Positions 47,873 through 56,450 of a DNA stretch of 64,000 nt are shown piece after piece. How positions within the stretch are numbered: the stretch's first letter is position 1; each line of letters starts with the position of its first letter. Made by a program: the position numbers and the translations under genes. This stretch comes from Bradyrhizobium sp. cir1 (GTDB taxonomy: Bacteria > Pseudomonadota > Alphaproteobacteria > Rhizobiales > Xanthobacteraceae): the NCBI RefSeq assembly GCF_014198245.1, contig NZ_JACIHE010000015.1, forward strand, positions 124,001 to 188,000, given 5' to 3'. The notes beneath the pieces were generated by a model that saw nothing but the letters and a program-made list of their open reading frames with translations, made no database searches and was not told the DNA's origin.

Positions 47873-48361
47873 ATGCGCCTCGGCTTTGTTCAAAAGAGCG
47901 TTGTCTGGAGTGCAACCAGCGTGGTCGCGCTAACCGGCCTCGCCTGGTTCGTCCTGCACGACGTTGTTGAGGCGGAGCCCGGCGAAACCGAACGGCTGCT
48001 GCTGATGCTGCACGGCATCTCGGCCTATGCGACGTTGATCGTGATCGGCTCGCTGCTGCCGCTGCACGTGCGGTCGGGCTGGCATCGGCGGCGCAAGCGG
48101 TGGACGGGTGGCACCACGCTCGCCACGTTCGTCCTGCTCGCTACGACAGGGCTCGTTCTCTACTACGGCGGCGAGCAGACGCGCGAGCCGGCCCGTTGGA
48201 TCCACATTGCCTTCGGGCTTGGCTGCATCGCGCTGTTTCCAATCCATGCGATGGTTGCTGCAGCCGTCAAACGCAGCGTGGAGATATCGGGCTCACCCGA
48301 GACCGGCGCGACGGAGACAGCTAGCGAGCTTGCATCCGTCCCAGCCAGCTCGCAACGATAA
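47873..48361 (+). CDS. Four-helix membrane protein with spaced histidines, putative cytochrome b-like electron-transfer partner
   Basis: 162 aa. Helices at about 10-29, 42-66, 80-101 and 113-134. Histidines sit near the ends of helices ('WFVLHDVVE', 'LLMLHGISAYATLIV', 'PLHVRSGW', 'RWIHIAFGLGCIALFPIHAM'), a pattern like DUF4405 or cytochrome b561-type haem-binding bundles. It starts four bases after apbE, so it belongs to the operon. Inference: it passes electrons from the quinone pool to the flavinylated protein. Haem binding is not proven from sequence. Confidence 0.68.
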   Translation: MRLGFVQKSVVWSATSVVALTGLAWFVLHDVVEAEPGETERLLLMLHGISAYATLIVIGSLLPLHVRSGWHRRRKRWTGGTTLATFVLLATTGLVLYYGGEQTREPARWIHIAFGLGCIALFPIHAMVAAAVKRSVEISGSPETGATETASELASVPASSQR

Positions 48362-48396
48362 GCATTGCAACGCCGCATCATCTCTGCGGCCGCCGT

Positions 48397-48771
48397 TCAC
48401 GGCGCGATCCAGCGCTGCACCGCCTCACTGGTGTCGGCCGGCGTGGTGTTGAAGCAGATCGCGGCCTCGGGCGCGAGGCGGTGGACGAGGTTGAGCACCT
48501 TCTCGAACAGCACGAGGCGCTCCCTCGGCTCGCGCAGGCCCGCGCCGATCACGATGCAGTCGAACCGCTCCTCGCGCAGCGCCGCCGCGACGCCGGCTTC
48601 GGCGGCCGCCTCGAGATCGATCAGGCAGCTCGTGACCTCGAAGCCGAGACCGCGCAGGCGCAACAGCTGCGCCTCGATGTAGTTGCGCACGAGATCCGGC
48701 GTGAGCTGCGGGAATGCGCTGTAATCCGCAACGCCGGGTTCGATGCCGATCGCGAGGACACGCTTGGCCAT
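48397..48771 (-). CDS. Conserved hypothetical protein with Rossmann-like N-terminus
   Basis: 124 aa, cytoplasmic. It begins 'MAKRVLAIGIEPGVADYSAF' and continues with 'GFEVTSCLIDLEAAAEAGVA', 'RFDCIVIGAGLREPRERL' and 'EAAICFNTTPADTSEAV', a regular beta-alpha alternation resembling a small nucleotide-binding or response-regulator-like fold without its key residues. Conserved hypothetical in Bradyrhizobium as far as I recall; function unknown. Convergent with the flavinylation cluster. Confidence 0.7.
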   Translation of the reverse strand: MAKRVLAIGIEPGVADYSAFPQLTPDLVRNYIEAQLLRLRGLGFEVTSCLIDLEAAAEAGVAAALREERFDCIVIGAGLREPRERLVLFEKVLNLVHRLAPEAAICFNTTPADTSEAVQRWIAP

Positions 48772-49011
48772 GCAGGCCTCCTTGCCGAACCGCGTCCATT
48801 GCTAACGGGCGGACGGCCCTGCGGGTTCCCCGTGGGGCGATCCGCACTGTGCGCCAATTTTCCCGCAAAAGCTGTAACCCAGTTCACATGCGCAGCGCCG
48901 GCAAGCTGCCAGATTTGCAGAGATAACGCTGAAGTCACGCGCCGATCACGGCGCCCGGTTCACTTTGATTGCCTGGAGATTCGATCATTCATTCATTTGC
49001 GGGAGCGGAAA

Positions 49012-50403
49012 ATGGTGTCCTTCGAGAGTTTGAAGAATGAATACGAGCGCAATTGGACGAGTCTCGAGATCCGACCCGGACGCCACGCCGACGCGACTGC
49101 GGTCGCACGCAAGGCGATCAACGGCAAGGCGACCTATCAGCAGATCGAGCGGCTGACCGGCGTTCCCTGGTATTTTACGGCGCTCTGCCACTACCGCGAA
49201 TCCAATTTCGATTTCGACACCTATCTCGGCAACGGCGAAACGCTTCATCGCACGACCACCATCGTGCCGAAGGGGCGCGGCCCGTTTGCCACCTTCGTGG
49301 ACGGCGCCGTGGACGCATTCAGGATCGAGAATTTCATCGGCGCGCAGGACTGGAGCATCGCACGGATGCTGTTCCGGCTCGAGGCGTTCAACGGCTTCGG
49401 CTACCACGCCAAGGGCGTGAATTCGCCCTACCTCTACGGCGGCTCGAACCTGTACGGCCCACCCGAGGCAAGGCCCGGCAAATTCGTCCGCGATCACGTG
49501 TTCGACCCGAGCCACGTCGATTCCCAGCTCGGCACCGCCGTGATCCTGCATGCGATGCTGTCACTGGATTCCTCGATCACGCTCGACGGCAGCCCGCAAT
49601 TCGCAGGCCGCATCGAGCCGGAAGACGATGCGGCCTCGACGGTCGTGCTGATGCAGCAGGCGCTCAACAGGCTCGGCGCCAATCCGCCGCTCGCCGAGGA
49701 CGGCATCAGCGGTCCGAAGACCAGGGCCGCGGTCTCGCAGTTTCAGCAGCAGAACGGCCTCCGGGATACCGGCCTCCTCGACGGGGCCACGGTCGCCGCC
49801 ATCACGCGGGCGACGCAGCCGGGAGGGGTCATGCAGAGCGGTGACCTGTCCCAGGTCCTGAAGCGGCTTGAAGACCTCGCGCAGGTGCTGCGACCGTCCG
49901 CCGGCGGAACGCTTCCGGCACCGACGACACCTGGCAATACGCTGCCCGCCACCAACGATCCGATCACCCTGTTCGAGCGGCTGTTCTCCCTCATCAACAA
50001 CAAGACGACGCCCATGCCAGGACCGGTGACCCCGACCAACCCCGCCCCCGTCGATCAATTGAAGCAGGTCGTCGACCTGCTCAGCACGCTGCTCAACAAG
50101 AACGGCAAGCCCGTGCTCGGCCAGGTCAACGGCGCGCTGGGCGAGACCATCGGCAAGCTGCTCGACGGCAAGAAGACCGCCCTCGGCATCGGCGGCTCGC
50201 TCATCACTGCGCTGCTCTCCTCGGTGACGGCGAGCCCCAGTGCAGGAGGTCTTGCCGGGCTGCTCGGCACGATCGTCTCGGCGGTGCCGGGCCTCGGTCA
50301 GTTCGCGATGCCGATCTCGCTCGCGCTCACCGCCTGGGGCGTGCTCGGCAAGCTGGAGAAATGGGCGCAAGGCACCGCGCCGCCGCCGAAGGTGACGACG
50401 TAA
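49012..50403 (+). CDS. Peptidoglycan-binding protein with N-terminal lysozyme-like region
   Basis: 463 aa from ATG 49012, preceded by GGGAGCGG. The frame stays open further upstream but without codon-like sequence. Residues about 1-170 ('FESLKNEYERNW', 'RLTGVPWYFTALCHYRESNF') resemble phage-type lysozyme/chitosanase-like modules of the 'RESNFDFDTYLGNG' type, with Glu in 'HYRES' as a possible catalytic residue. A PG_binding_1 domain follows at about 205-265 ('LMQQALNRLGAN', 'DGISGPKTRAAVSQFQQQNG'). The C-terminal 200 residues are Pro/Gly/Ala-rich with two hydrophobic segments. No signal peptide is apparent, so export may be holin-like or by another route. Confidence 0.82.
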   Translation: MVSFESLKNEYERNWTSLEIRPGRHADATAVARKAINGKATYQQIERLTGVPWYFTALCHYRESNFDFDTYLGNGETLHRTTTIVPKGRGPFATFVDGAVDAFRIENFIGAQDWSIARMLFRLEAFNGFGYHAKGVNSPYLYGGSNLYGPPEARPGKFVRDHVFDPSHVDSQLGTAVILHAMLSLDSSITLDGSPQFAGRIEPEDDAASTVVLMQQALNRLGANPPLAEDGISGPKTRAAVSQFQQQNGLRDTGLLDGATVAAITRATQPGGVMQSGDLSQVLKRLEDLAQVLRPSAGGTLPAPTTPGNTLPATNDPITLFERLFSLINNKTTPMPGPVTPTNPAPVDQLKQVVDLLSTLLNKNGKPVLGQVNGALGETIGKLLDGKKTALGIGGSLITALLSSVTASPSAGGLAGLLGTIVSAVPGLGQFAMPISLALTAWGVLGKLEKWAQGTAPPPKVTT

Positions 50404-50411
50404 TCTGCGGC

Positions 50412-50520
50412 TCCTTCGAGACGCCCGCCTACGGCGGGCCCTCAGGATGAGGCCACGTTTCGCGGCGGAATATCAGACCCTCATGGTGAGGAGCCCGCCA
50501 AAGCGGGCATCTCGAACCAT
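50412..50520. repeat. Dispersed repeat family B, copy 2
   Basis: TCCTTCGAGACGCCCGCC...CCTCAGGATGAGG followed by CCTCATGGTGAGGAGCCCGCC...CATCTCGAA. Arms as in 31799-31926, with a different, shorter spacer. It fills the gap between the peptidoglycan-binding gene and the convergent inhibitor gene. Confidence 0.8.
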
Positions 50521-50544
50521 GCAGGCCGAGCACGTCGGCGGCGC

Positions 50545-51237
50545 CTACTGGCGCAGCATGATCAGGGGATCGGCGGTGTCGGGGACGCGCCGCCACTGCG
50601 CGTTGTCGTCGGCCTCGAACTGCCAGACATCGCCTGATTTCGACATCAGGATGATCTGGCCGCGCTCGAGCCGCCATTGCGTCGGGTTGAACTGCGCGAT
50701 GGCCGCATCGCATTTCGGCTTGAGGAAGACCTGGAAATTGTCCTGGCCTGCTTCCGTGTTGGTCAGCGTCAGCCCGCAGATCGGCTGGCCGTTGCCGCGC
50801 ACCATCGACCAGTCGCCGATCATCTGGTCCATCGACTTGGCCATCGAGCGGGCGGCAGCGAGGTCCTGCAGGATGTAGACGCCCTCGCCCTGGCGCAGGC
50901 CCTCGAAGATGCCGGCCTCGACCTCGGTGAAGTCGATCACGGCTTCACCGGTCGCATCCTGCAGGCGAACGATGTCGAGGCCCTTCACGCTCCAGGCGAC
51001 GATGGCCTTGGTGAAAGGCAGCGCGGTCTTGCAGGCCGGCTCGAGCTCCAGCTTGAAACCCTGGCCCGCGGCATCGGCCTTGAGCGTGACGACGCAGGTC
51101 TTGCTGCGCTCGGTGGTCGAGAGCTCCCACTGCCCGGGCATCGATTTCTTCAGGCTCGTCGCATCCTGCGCAGGCGCAGGGCCCATCGCGGCAAGACATG
51201 CCGCGATGGCGAATGCGAGAACCCGAAGAACTCCCAT
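50545..51237 (-). CDS. AprI/Inh-type metalloprotease inhibitor, two-domain
   Basis: 230 aa. Signal peptide at 1-23 ('VLAFAIAACLAAMGPAPAQ'). There are two Inh/Omp19-like barrel units: about 30-120 ('PGQWELSTTERSKTCVVTL') and about 135-228 ('IGDWSMVRGNGQPICGLTL'), each with the W...C pattern and a second Cys, so one disulphide per domain. Classical AprI/Inh is a single domain that blocks serralysin-type metalloproteases in the periplasm. No serralysin gene is here. Its start codon overlaps the stop of the dehydrogenase gene (TGATG), which makes it the last gene of the ABC-importer operon, an unexpected partner. Confidence 0.85.
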   Translation of the reverse strand: MGVLRVLAFAIAACLAAMGPAPAQDATSLKKSMPGQWELSTTERSKTCVVTLKADAAGQGFKLELEPACKTALPFTKAIVAWSVKGLDIVRLQDATGEAVIDFTEVEAGIFEGLRQGEGVYILQDLAAARSMAKSMDQMIGDWSMVRGNGQPICGLTLTNTEAGQDNFQVFLKPKCDAAIAQFNPTQWRLERGQIILMSKSGDVWQFEADDNAQWRRVPDTADPLIMLRQ

Positions 51238-52226
51238 CAGCGCCCCCTAAACGGCGTTTCCGCAACCGGCGTCAGCGGCGCCTTGCCGGCAAACCAGGAC
51301 TTGAGATTGTCGACGACGAGCTGATCCATGGCGTTGCGCGTCACCACCGAGGCCGAGCCGATATGCGGCAGCAGCACGACATTCTGCATGGTCTTGAGCT
51401 CGTCAGGCACGTTCGGCTCGGCCGCAAACACGTCGAGGCCGGCGGCGAGGATGGTGCCGGATTTCAGCGCCTGGACCAGGGCGGGCTCGTCGACCACGGA
51501 GCCGCGCGCCACGTTGATCAGCACGCCGCGCGGACCGAGCGCCTTCAGCACCTCGGCATTGATCATCTTGTTGGTCGAAGCGCCGCCCGGCACGATCACC
51601 ATCAATGTGTCCACGGCCTTCGCCATCTCGATCAGATCAGGATAGTGCTTGTAGGAGACGTCCTTGGACGGATTGCGCGAGTGATAGACCACAGGCACCA
51701 GCGAGGCATCGAGCCGGCGCGCGATGGCCTGACCGATCCGGCCCATGCCGACGATGCCGACCTTGCGGTCGCGCAGCGAGCCGACGCTGAGCGGATAGTT
51801 TTGCGTCTGCCAGAGCCCGGAGCGCACATAGCGGTCGGCCTTGATGAACTCGCGCAAGGTCGAGATCAGAAGGCCCATCGCGACGTCGGCGACCTCCTCG
51901 GTCAGCACGTCGGGCGTGTTGGTGACGATGATATTGTGCTCGGCCGCGTATTTGGCGTCGACATGGTCGTAGCCGACGCCGAAGCTCGCTACCATCTCGA
52001 TCTTGGGCAGCTGCGACAGCGAATCCCTGTCGGCGCGGACGGTGTGATAGGTCACCGCCACGCCGCGGATTTTTTCGCGGATCGCCGGCGTCAGCCGCTC
52101 GAGGTCGCCGCGCGTCTCGGCCTTGTGCACGACGAAATGATCGGAAAACCCGTTCTCGAGGATCGGCCGCACCGGTCCATAAATCAGAAGATCGATCTTT
52201 TCGGACGAAATCGAACCGGTAGACAT
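51237..52226 (-). CDS. D-2-hydroxyacid dehydrogenase (glyoxylate/hydroxypyruvate reductase-like)
   Basis: 329 aa. The NAD(P)-binding motif is 'VGIVGMGRIGQAIARRL' (GxGxxG). Catalytic residues: Arg in 'INVARGSVVDEPALV', Glu in 'DVFAAEPNVPDEL', His in 'LLPHIGSAS'. It reduces 2-keto acids such as glyoxylate or hydroxypyruvate, or oxidises the hydroxy acid. Its start overlaps the permease stop (TGATG) and its stop overlaps the inhibitor start, so it is fully embedded in the operon. The importer may therefore bring in a hydroxy or keto acid precursor, but this is inference. Confidence 0.92.
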   Translation of the reverse strand: MSTGSISSEKIDLLIYGPVRPILENGFSDHFVVHKAETRGDLERLTPAIREKIRGVAVTYHTVRADRDSLSQLPKIEMVASFGVGYDHVDAKYAAEHNIIVTNTPDVLTEEVADVAMGLLISTLREFIKADRYVRSGLWQTQNYPLSVGSLRDRKVGIVGMGRIGQAIARRLDASLVPVVYHSRNPSKDVSYKHYPDLIEMAKAVDTLMVIVPGGASTNKMINAEVLKALGPRGVLINVARGSVVDEPALVQALKSGTILAAGLDVFAAEPNVPDELKTMQNVVLLPHIGSASVVTRNAMDQLVVDNLKSWFAGKAPLTPVAETPFRGR

Positions 52227-53044
52227 CAGCTTTCCTTTCCAAGCGCGCTTTCGTGCCAGCGCCGTAAAACGAGGTGGGAAACTAGCGCCAGCACCCCATA
52301 GATGACAATCCCGGCCAGCGACAACAAAAGCAGCGCGGCGAACATGCGGGGTATGTTCAACCGGTAGCCTGACTCGGCGATCCTGTAGGCGAGCCCGGAG
52401 CCGGCGCCCGCGGTGCCCGCCGCGATCTCGGCCACGACCGCGCCGATCAGCGACAGGCCGCCGGCAATGCGCAATCCGCCGAGGATATAGGGCAGCGCCG
52501 CGGGCAGCTTCAGGAAGCGCAGGGTCTGAGGAGGCGAGGCGCCGTAAAGCTGGAACAGGCCGGCGAGATTACGGTCGACCGAATTCAATCCCAGCGTGGT
52601 GTTCGACAGCACCGGGAAAAAGGCGACGATGAAGGCGCAGACGACGACCGCGGTCTGCTGCTCCAGATAGATCAGGAGCAGCGGCGCAATCGCGATCACC
52701 GGCGTGACCTGCAGCACGACGGCGTAAGGGAACAGCGAATATTCCACCCATTTCGACTGGTTGAACAGCAGCGCCAGCGCAATACCGCCGATGCTGGCGG
52801 CGACAAAACCTTCAAGTGTCGTCAGCAGCGTGGTTGCGAGCGATTGTGACAGCACCGCCCAGTCCTTGATCAGTGTCAGGACGATGACGGACGGCGCCGG
52901 CAGCACGTAAGGCGGGATGTCCTTGATGCGGACCATGAGTTCCCAGGCGAGCAGGCCTGCCGCGAACACGACGACGGGCAGCACGAAACGCACCGCGCGT
53001 TGCGCGCCGGACGGTTTCGCGATGACGGCCGTTTGCGCGTTCAT
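52226..53044 (-). CDS. ABC importer permease (SsuC/TauC/ThiX type)
   Basis: 272 aa from ATG 53044, which overlaps the ATPase stop as ATGA. Six predicted helices, the first 'FVLPVVVFAAGLLAWELMV'. The EAA loop is 'LFQLYGASPPQTLRFLKLPA'. Family BPD_transp_1 of the sulfonate/taurine/riboflavin/pyrimidine-type importers. An upstream in-frame extension lies inside the ATPase gene and was rejected. Confidence 0.92.
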   Translation of the reverse strand: MNAQTAVIAKPSGAQRAVRFVLPVVVFAAGLLAWELMVRIKDIPPYVLPAPSVIVLTLIKDWAVLSQSLATTLLTTLEGFVAASIGGIALALLFNQSKWVEYSLFPYAVVLQVTPVIAIAPLLLIYLEQQTAVVVCAFIVAFFPVLSNTTLGLNSVDRNLAGLFQLYGASPPQTLRFLKLPAALPYILGGLRIAGGLSLIGAVVAEIAAGTAGAGSGLAYRIAESGYRLNIPRMFAALLLLSLAGIVIYGVLALVSHLVLRRWHESALGKES

Positions 53045-53856
53045 AGCGTCGACTGCCCCGAATAAGATGGCGCCAGCGCGGCCGACACGCGCCGGCAATA
53101 ATCGGAATAGGCCGCCGAGGTGCGAAACTCCTCGCCGCGCGGCTCGACCGTCTCGATGCGGATGTCGGCCTGGATGCGGCCCGGCCGCGCCGTCATGACC
53201 ACGATGCGCTGCGACAGATAGACGGACTCGAACACCGAATGGGTGACGAAGATGACGGTCTTGCCCAGGGCACGCCATAGCGCGAGCAGGTCGTTGTTGA
53301 GGCGGAAGCGCGTGATCTCGTCGAGCGCTGCGAACGGCTCGTCCATCAGGAGGATGTCCGGGTCGGTGACGAGCGCGCGCGCCAGCGAAACCCGCATCTT
53401 CATGCCGCCGGAGAGCTCACGCGGGTAGGCGTCGGCGAAATCGGCAAGCCCGACGCTGGCCAGCGCCTCGTCGGCACGCACGCGCCCCTCCGCCTTTGAG
53501 ACGCCGCCCAACTTCAGCGGCAACCGCACGTTCTCGCGTACGCTGGCCCAGGGCATCAGGGTCGGCTCCTGGAACACGAAGCCGATGCCATGGCCCGGCT
53601 GCACCTCGCCCTCGTGACGCGCCACCCGCACGGTGCCTGACGACGGCGCGCTGAGCCCGGCGATGATCCGTAGCGCCGTCGACTTGCCGCAGCCTGACGG
53701 GCCGAGCAGCGAGATGAACTCGCCCTTGCGCACCGCGAGGTCGAGCGGGCCGAGCGCCATGACGCCGTTGTCATACATCTTCGTCACGCCGCGCAGGCTG
53801 ACGGCGAGAGCCGTCAGGCTGGCCTCGACGGCGGACGAGGTTGGGGCAGCGGACAT
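53041..53856 (-). CDS. ABC importer ATP-binding protein (SsuB/TauB type)
   Basis: 271 aa. Walker A 'GPSGCGKST' at residues 52-60, Q-loop 'VFQEPTLMPWASV', signature 'LSGGMKMRVSLARAL', Walker B 'ILLMDEPFAALDEITR', H-loop 'VTHSVFES'. 'DEPFAALDE' and the MPWASV segment are characteristic of the nitrate/sulfonate/taurine/pyrimidine subclass. It lies ten bases after the binding-protein gene and overlaps the permease. Confidence 0.94.
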   Translation of the reverse strand: MSAAPTSSAVEASLTALAVSLRGVTKMYDNGVMALGPLDLAVRKGEFISLLGPSGCGKSTALRIIAGLSAPSSGTVRVARHEGEVQPGHGIGFVFQEPTLMPWASVRENVRLPLKLGGVSKAEGRVRADEALASVGLADFADAYPRELSGGMKMRVSLARALVTDPDILLMDEPFAALDEITRFRLNNDLLALWRALGKTVIFVTHSVFESVYLSQRIVVMTARPGRIQADIRIETVEPRGEEFRTSAAYSDYCRRVSAALAPSYSGQSTL

Positions 53857-53866
53857 CGACCGCGCG

Positions 53867-54889
53867 TTACGGCTTGTTCGGGCGCAGCTCGACGCCGACG
53901 CCCTTGTTGACGAAGCGCAGCGTGTAGGACTTGCGGAAATCGAGATCCGCCTTCACGACACCCGCCTTCACCATCTTGTTGAAGAAGGAGGTATAGCGCT
54001 CGTCGCTCATAGCGCCGATGCCGTTCTTCAGGCTGTCGCCGGAATCGACGATGCCGTATTCCTTCATCTTGGCCACGGAATAGGCGAGCAGATCATCGGT
54101 CATCTCCGGGTTGAGCTGCTTGATCAGGGCGTTTCCGGCGGAATTGTCGCGGTAGATGTAATTGTACCAGCCGATCATGGAGGCATCGACAAAGCGCTGC
54201 ACGAGATCGGGCTTCTTCTCGACGATGTCGCGGCGGGTCTCGATCAGGGTCGAATAGGTGTTGAAGCCGGAATCGGCGAGCAGGATCACGTTCGGTTTGA
54301 AGCCGGCGGCCTTCTCGACCGCGAAGGGCTCGGAGGTGACGTAGCCCTGCATCGCGCTCTTGGGATTGGCGATGAAGGGCTGCGGATTGAAATTATAGGG
54401 ACGGACGTTCTTCTCGTTGAAACCATATTCGGATTTCAGCCACTGGAAGTAGCTGGTCATGCCCTCCTTGGAGACGAACAGCGTCAGCGGCTTGAGGTCC
54501 TCGATCTTGCCGACCTTAGCGTCGGGCTGCGTCAGCATCACCTGCGGATCCTTCTGGAACACCGCGGCGATGGTGACGACGGGAACGTTGTTGGCGACCG
54601 CATCGAACGACATCAGCGTGTTCGCGGCCATGAAGAAATCGATCTTGCCGGCGATCAGCAGCATCCGGTTGTTCTCGTTGGGACCGCCGGGGACGATGGT
54701 GACGTCGAGGCCGTACTTCTTGTAGGTGCCGTCGGCCACCGCCTGGAAGAAGCCGCCATGCTCGGCCTCGGCGACCCAGTTGGTGCCGAAGGTGACCTTG
54801 TCGAGCGTCTCGGCGCGCGCCGGTAGGACCGAGACGAAAGCGGCCGTCAGGCCTGCCGTTAACGCTCGCCGCAGATGAGAGGGGCTCAT
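53867..54889 (-). CDS. ABC importer substrate-binding protein (NMT1/THI5-like)
   Basis: 340 aa from ATG 54889 ('MSPSHLRRALTAGLTAAF', cleavage near 'PARAET'), preceded by GGAGTCCC. The NMT1/THI5-like domain starts 'VTFGTNWVAEAEHGGFFQAV', the segment found in pyrimidine (HMP/ThiY) and riboflavin (RibY) binding proteins. 'GGPNENNRMLLIAGKIDFFM' continues the fold. The ligand may be a pyrimidine- or flavin-related compound. Sequence alone cannot decide. First gene of a five-gene operon ending at 50545. Confidence 0.9.
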   Translation of the reverse strand: MSPSHLRRALTAGLTAAFVSVLPARAETLDKVTFGTNWVAEAEHGGFFQAVADGTYKKYGLDVTIVPGGPNENNRMLLIAGKIDFFMAANTLMSFDAVANNVPVVTIAAVFQKDPQVMLTQPDAKVGKIEDLKPLTLFVSKEGMTSYFQWLKSEYGFNEKNVRPYNFNPQPFIANPKSAMQGYVTSEPFAVEKAAGFKPNVILLADSGFNTYSTLIETRRDIVEKKPDLVQRFVDASMIGWYNYIYRDNSAGNALIKQLNPEMTDDLLAYSVAKMKEYGIVDSGDSLKNGIGAMSDERYTSFFNKMVKAGVVKADLDFRKSYTLRFVNKGVGVELRPNKP

Positions 54890-55026
54890 GATGGGACTCC
54901 GTCGATCGTGTCTGGCCGATACCAAGCCAACGCGATAAAACCGCATGACATTGGGGACGCGAGCCGGTCGGGCCCGCGTCCCCTCATAACCCAAATTACG
55001 TGACAAATTCGGGCAAAGAAACCTTG

Positions 55027-55833
55027 ATGACGCCGCCCCGTGACTGGATCGACATTAACTGGGCCCATGCGGGCCCTGCGGATGTGTCGCGCTGGATCGC
55101 GGTGCTGCCGCTGGCGGCGACCGAGCAGCATGGCCCGCATTTGCCGCTCGAGACGGACGTGTTGATCGCGGACGCCTATCTCGCGCGCGTGCGCGAGGTG
55201 CTGCCCGAGAACATTCCGGCCAGCTTTCTCCCCGTCGAACCGGTCGGCATTTCCACCGAGCATATCGACTATCCGGGCACGCAGACGCTGCCGACTGACA
55301 TTGCGCTGAAGAAATGGACCGGGATCGGCGCGGAGGTCGCGCGGCGCGGCGTGAAGAAGCTCGTCATCATCACCAGCCATGGCGGCAACAGCGCGGCCAT
55401 GATGCTGGTCGCGCAGGACCTTCGCGCACACCAAAAACTGTTCGTGGTGACGACGTCGTGGTCGCGGCTGTCAGGGGCGGACAAGCTGTTCCCCGCCGAA
55501 GAAGTGCGCCACGGCATCCACGGCGGCGCGGTCGAGACCTCGATCATGCTGGCGCGCTATCCGGCTCAGGTCCGCAAGGACGCGATCGCGGATTTTCCCG
55601 CGAGCAGCGTGGCGTTGGAGAAGCAGTATCGCTGGCTATCGACGCAGCGCCCGGCGCCGTTCGCCTGGCAGGCGCAGGATCTCAACGCCAGCGGCGCGGT
55701 CGGCGATGCGAGGTTGGCCGTCGCGGAGAAGGGCGAGCAGCTGATCGATCAGGGCGCGCGCGCCTTTTGCGAGCTGCTGGCCGAGGTCGATAACTTCGAC
55801 GTGAACAGGCTCGCCAAGGGCCCCCTCGGCTAG
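55027..55833 (+). CDS. Creatininase-family amidohydrolase
   Basis: 268 aa. Creatininase (PF02633) motifs: 'VLPLAATEQHGPHLPLETD' (Glu and His metal ligands plus Asp), 'VIITSHGGNSAAMM' (His ligand) and 'GIHGGAVETSIML' (His/Glu). The family includes creatinine amidohydrolase, MftE-type peptidases and formamidopyrimidine deformylases. Linkage to a divergent NMT1/THI5-type importer makes a pyrimidine or formamide substrate conceivable. ATG 55027 was preferred over GTG 55000, which would run into the divergent promoter region. Confidence 0.88.
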   Translation: MTPPRDWIDINWAHAGPADVSRWIAVLPLAATEQHGPHLPLETDVLIADAYLARVREVLPENIPASFLPVEPVGISTEHIDYPGTQTLPTDIALKKWTGIGAEVARRGVKKLVIITSHGGNSAAMMLVAQDLRAHQKLFVVTTSWSRLSGADKLFPAEEVRHGIHGGAVETSIMLARYPAQVRKDAIADFPASSVALEKQYRWLSTQRPAPFAWQAQDLNASGAVGDARLAVAEKGEQLIDQGARAFCELLAEVDNFDVNRLAKGPLG

Positions 55834-55973
55834 CCCGCATCCAACTGAAACCATTCGGGAAATAACCGGATTGCGAGGGCGCCAAATGCGCTTTCGAACC
55901 TGACACGACATGCCTCCGTCCAACTGGGCACGCGGGCCACAACGGACCGCCTCAACCCCGGATGGAGTTTCAC

Positions 55974-56237
55974 ATGTCGATCAAGACCAAGATTGCCGCC
56001 GCAGCTCTCGGTGCCCTTGCCGTCACCGGCAGCATCGCGTCCACCACCACCTCGGCCGAAGCCAAGCAGCCCGGCTGGGTCTGGGGTGTCGGCGCCGGCA
56101 TCGCCACCGCCGCCGTCGTCGGCTCCGCAATCGCTGCCAGCAACGATCCCTATTACTACGGCTATCACCGCTGCGGCTGGGTCGCCCAGTACAACGCCTT
56201 CGGCCAATACGTCGGCCGCGTTCGTACCTGCTACTGA
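55974..56237 (+). CDS. Small secreted Tyr/Gly-rich protein, unknown function
   Basis: 87 aa from ATG 55974 (an ATG four codons earlier is less signal-like). Signal peptide at about 1-31 ('AAAALGALAVTGSIASTTT', cleavage near 'AEAKQ'). One more hydrophobic stretch ('WVWGVGAGIATAAVVGSAIA'), then 'DPYYYGYHRCGWVAQYNAFG' and the end 'VGRVRTCY' with two cysteines. Similar mini-proteins with Tyr-rich C-termini are common in Bradyrhizobium; no function known. A strong terminator follows at 56316. Confidence 0.78.
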   Translation: MSIKTKIAAAALGALAVTGSIASTTTSAEAKQPGWVWGVGAGIATAAVVGSAIAASNDPYYYGYHRCGWVAQYNAFGQYVGRVRTCY

Positions 56238-56315
56238 TTTGAGTACCTGAGGCCGATCTCCCACGTGGATCCTGCGTCCGACACGGGCGCCTCATCCACC
56301 CCGTGTCGTGCCCCC

Positions 56316-56355
56316 GACCCGCCCGGCTGTCCCCCCCGGGCGGGTCATCTTTTTT
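56316..56355 (+). terminator. Rho-independent terminator
   Basis: GACCCGCCCGG (56316-56326) pairs perfectly with CCGGGCGGGTC (56336-56346) across a nine-base loop, followed by ATCTTTTTT. It closes the 55974-56237 gene. An alternative stem CACGGG/CCCGTG lies just before it. Confidence 0.85.
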
Positions 56356-56450
56356 GGGGCCGCTAGACGGCCCGGCAGCGGCTTAGCTCACAGCCCTTCC
56401 GGTTGCACGTTTCGCGTGTCAGGATGCGAACGGGTAGCTGGAGGGCGAGC

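Noticed and set aside
48481..49011. N-terminal extension of the peptidoglycan-binding protein
   Set aside because: The extension overlaps the opposite-strand 48397-48771 gene and the intergenic region. ATG 49012 has a good ribosome site.
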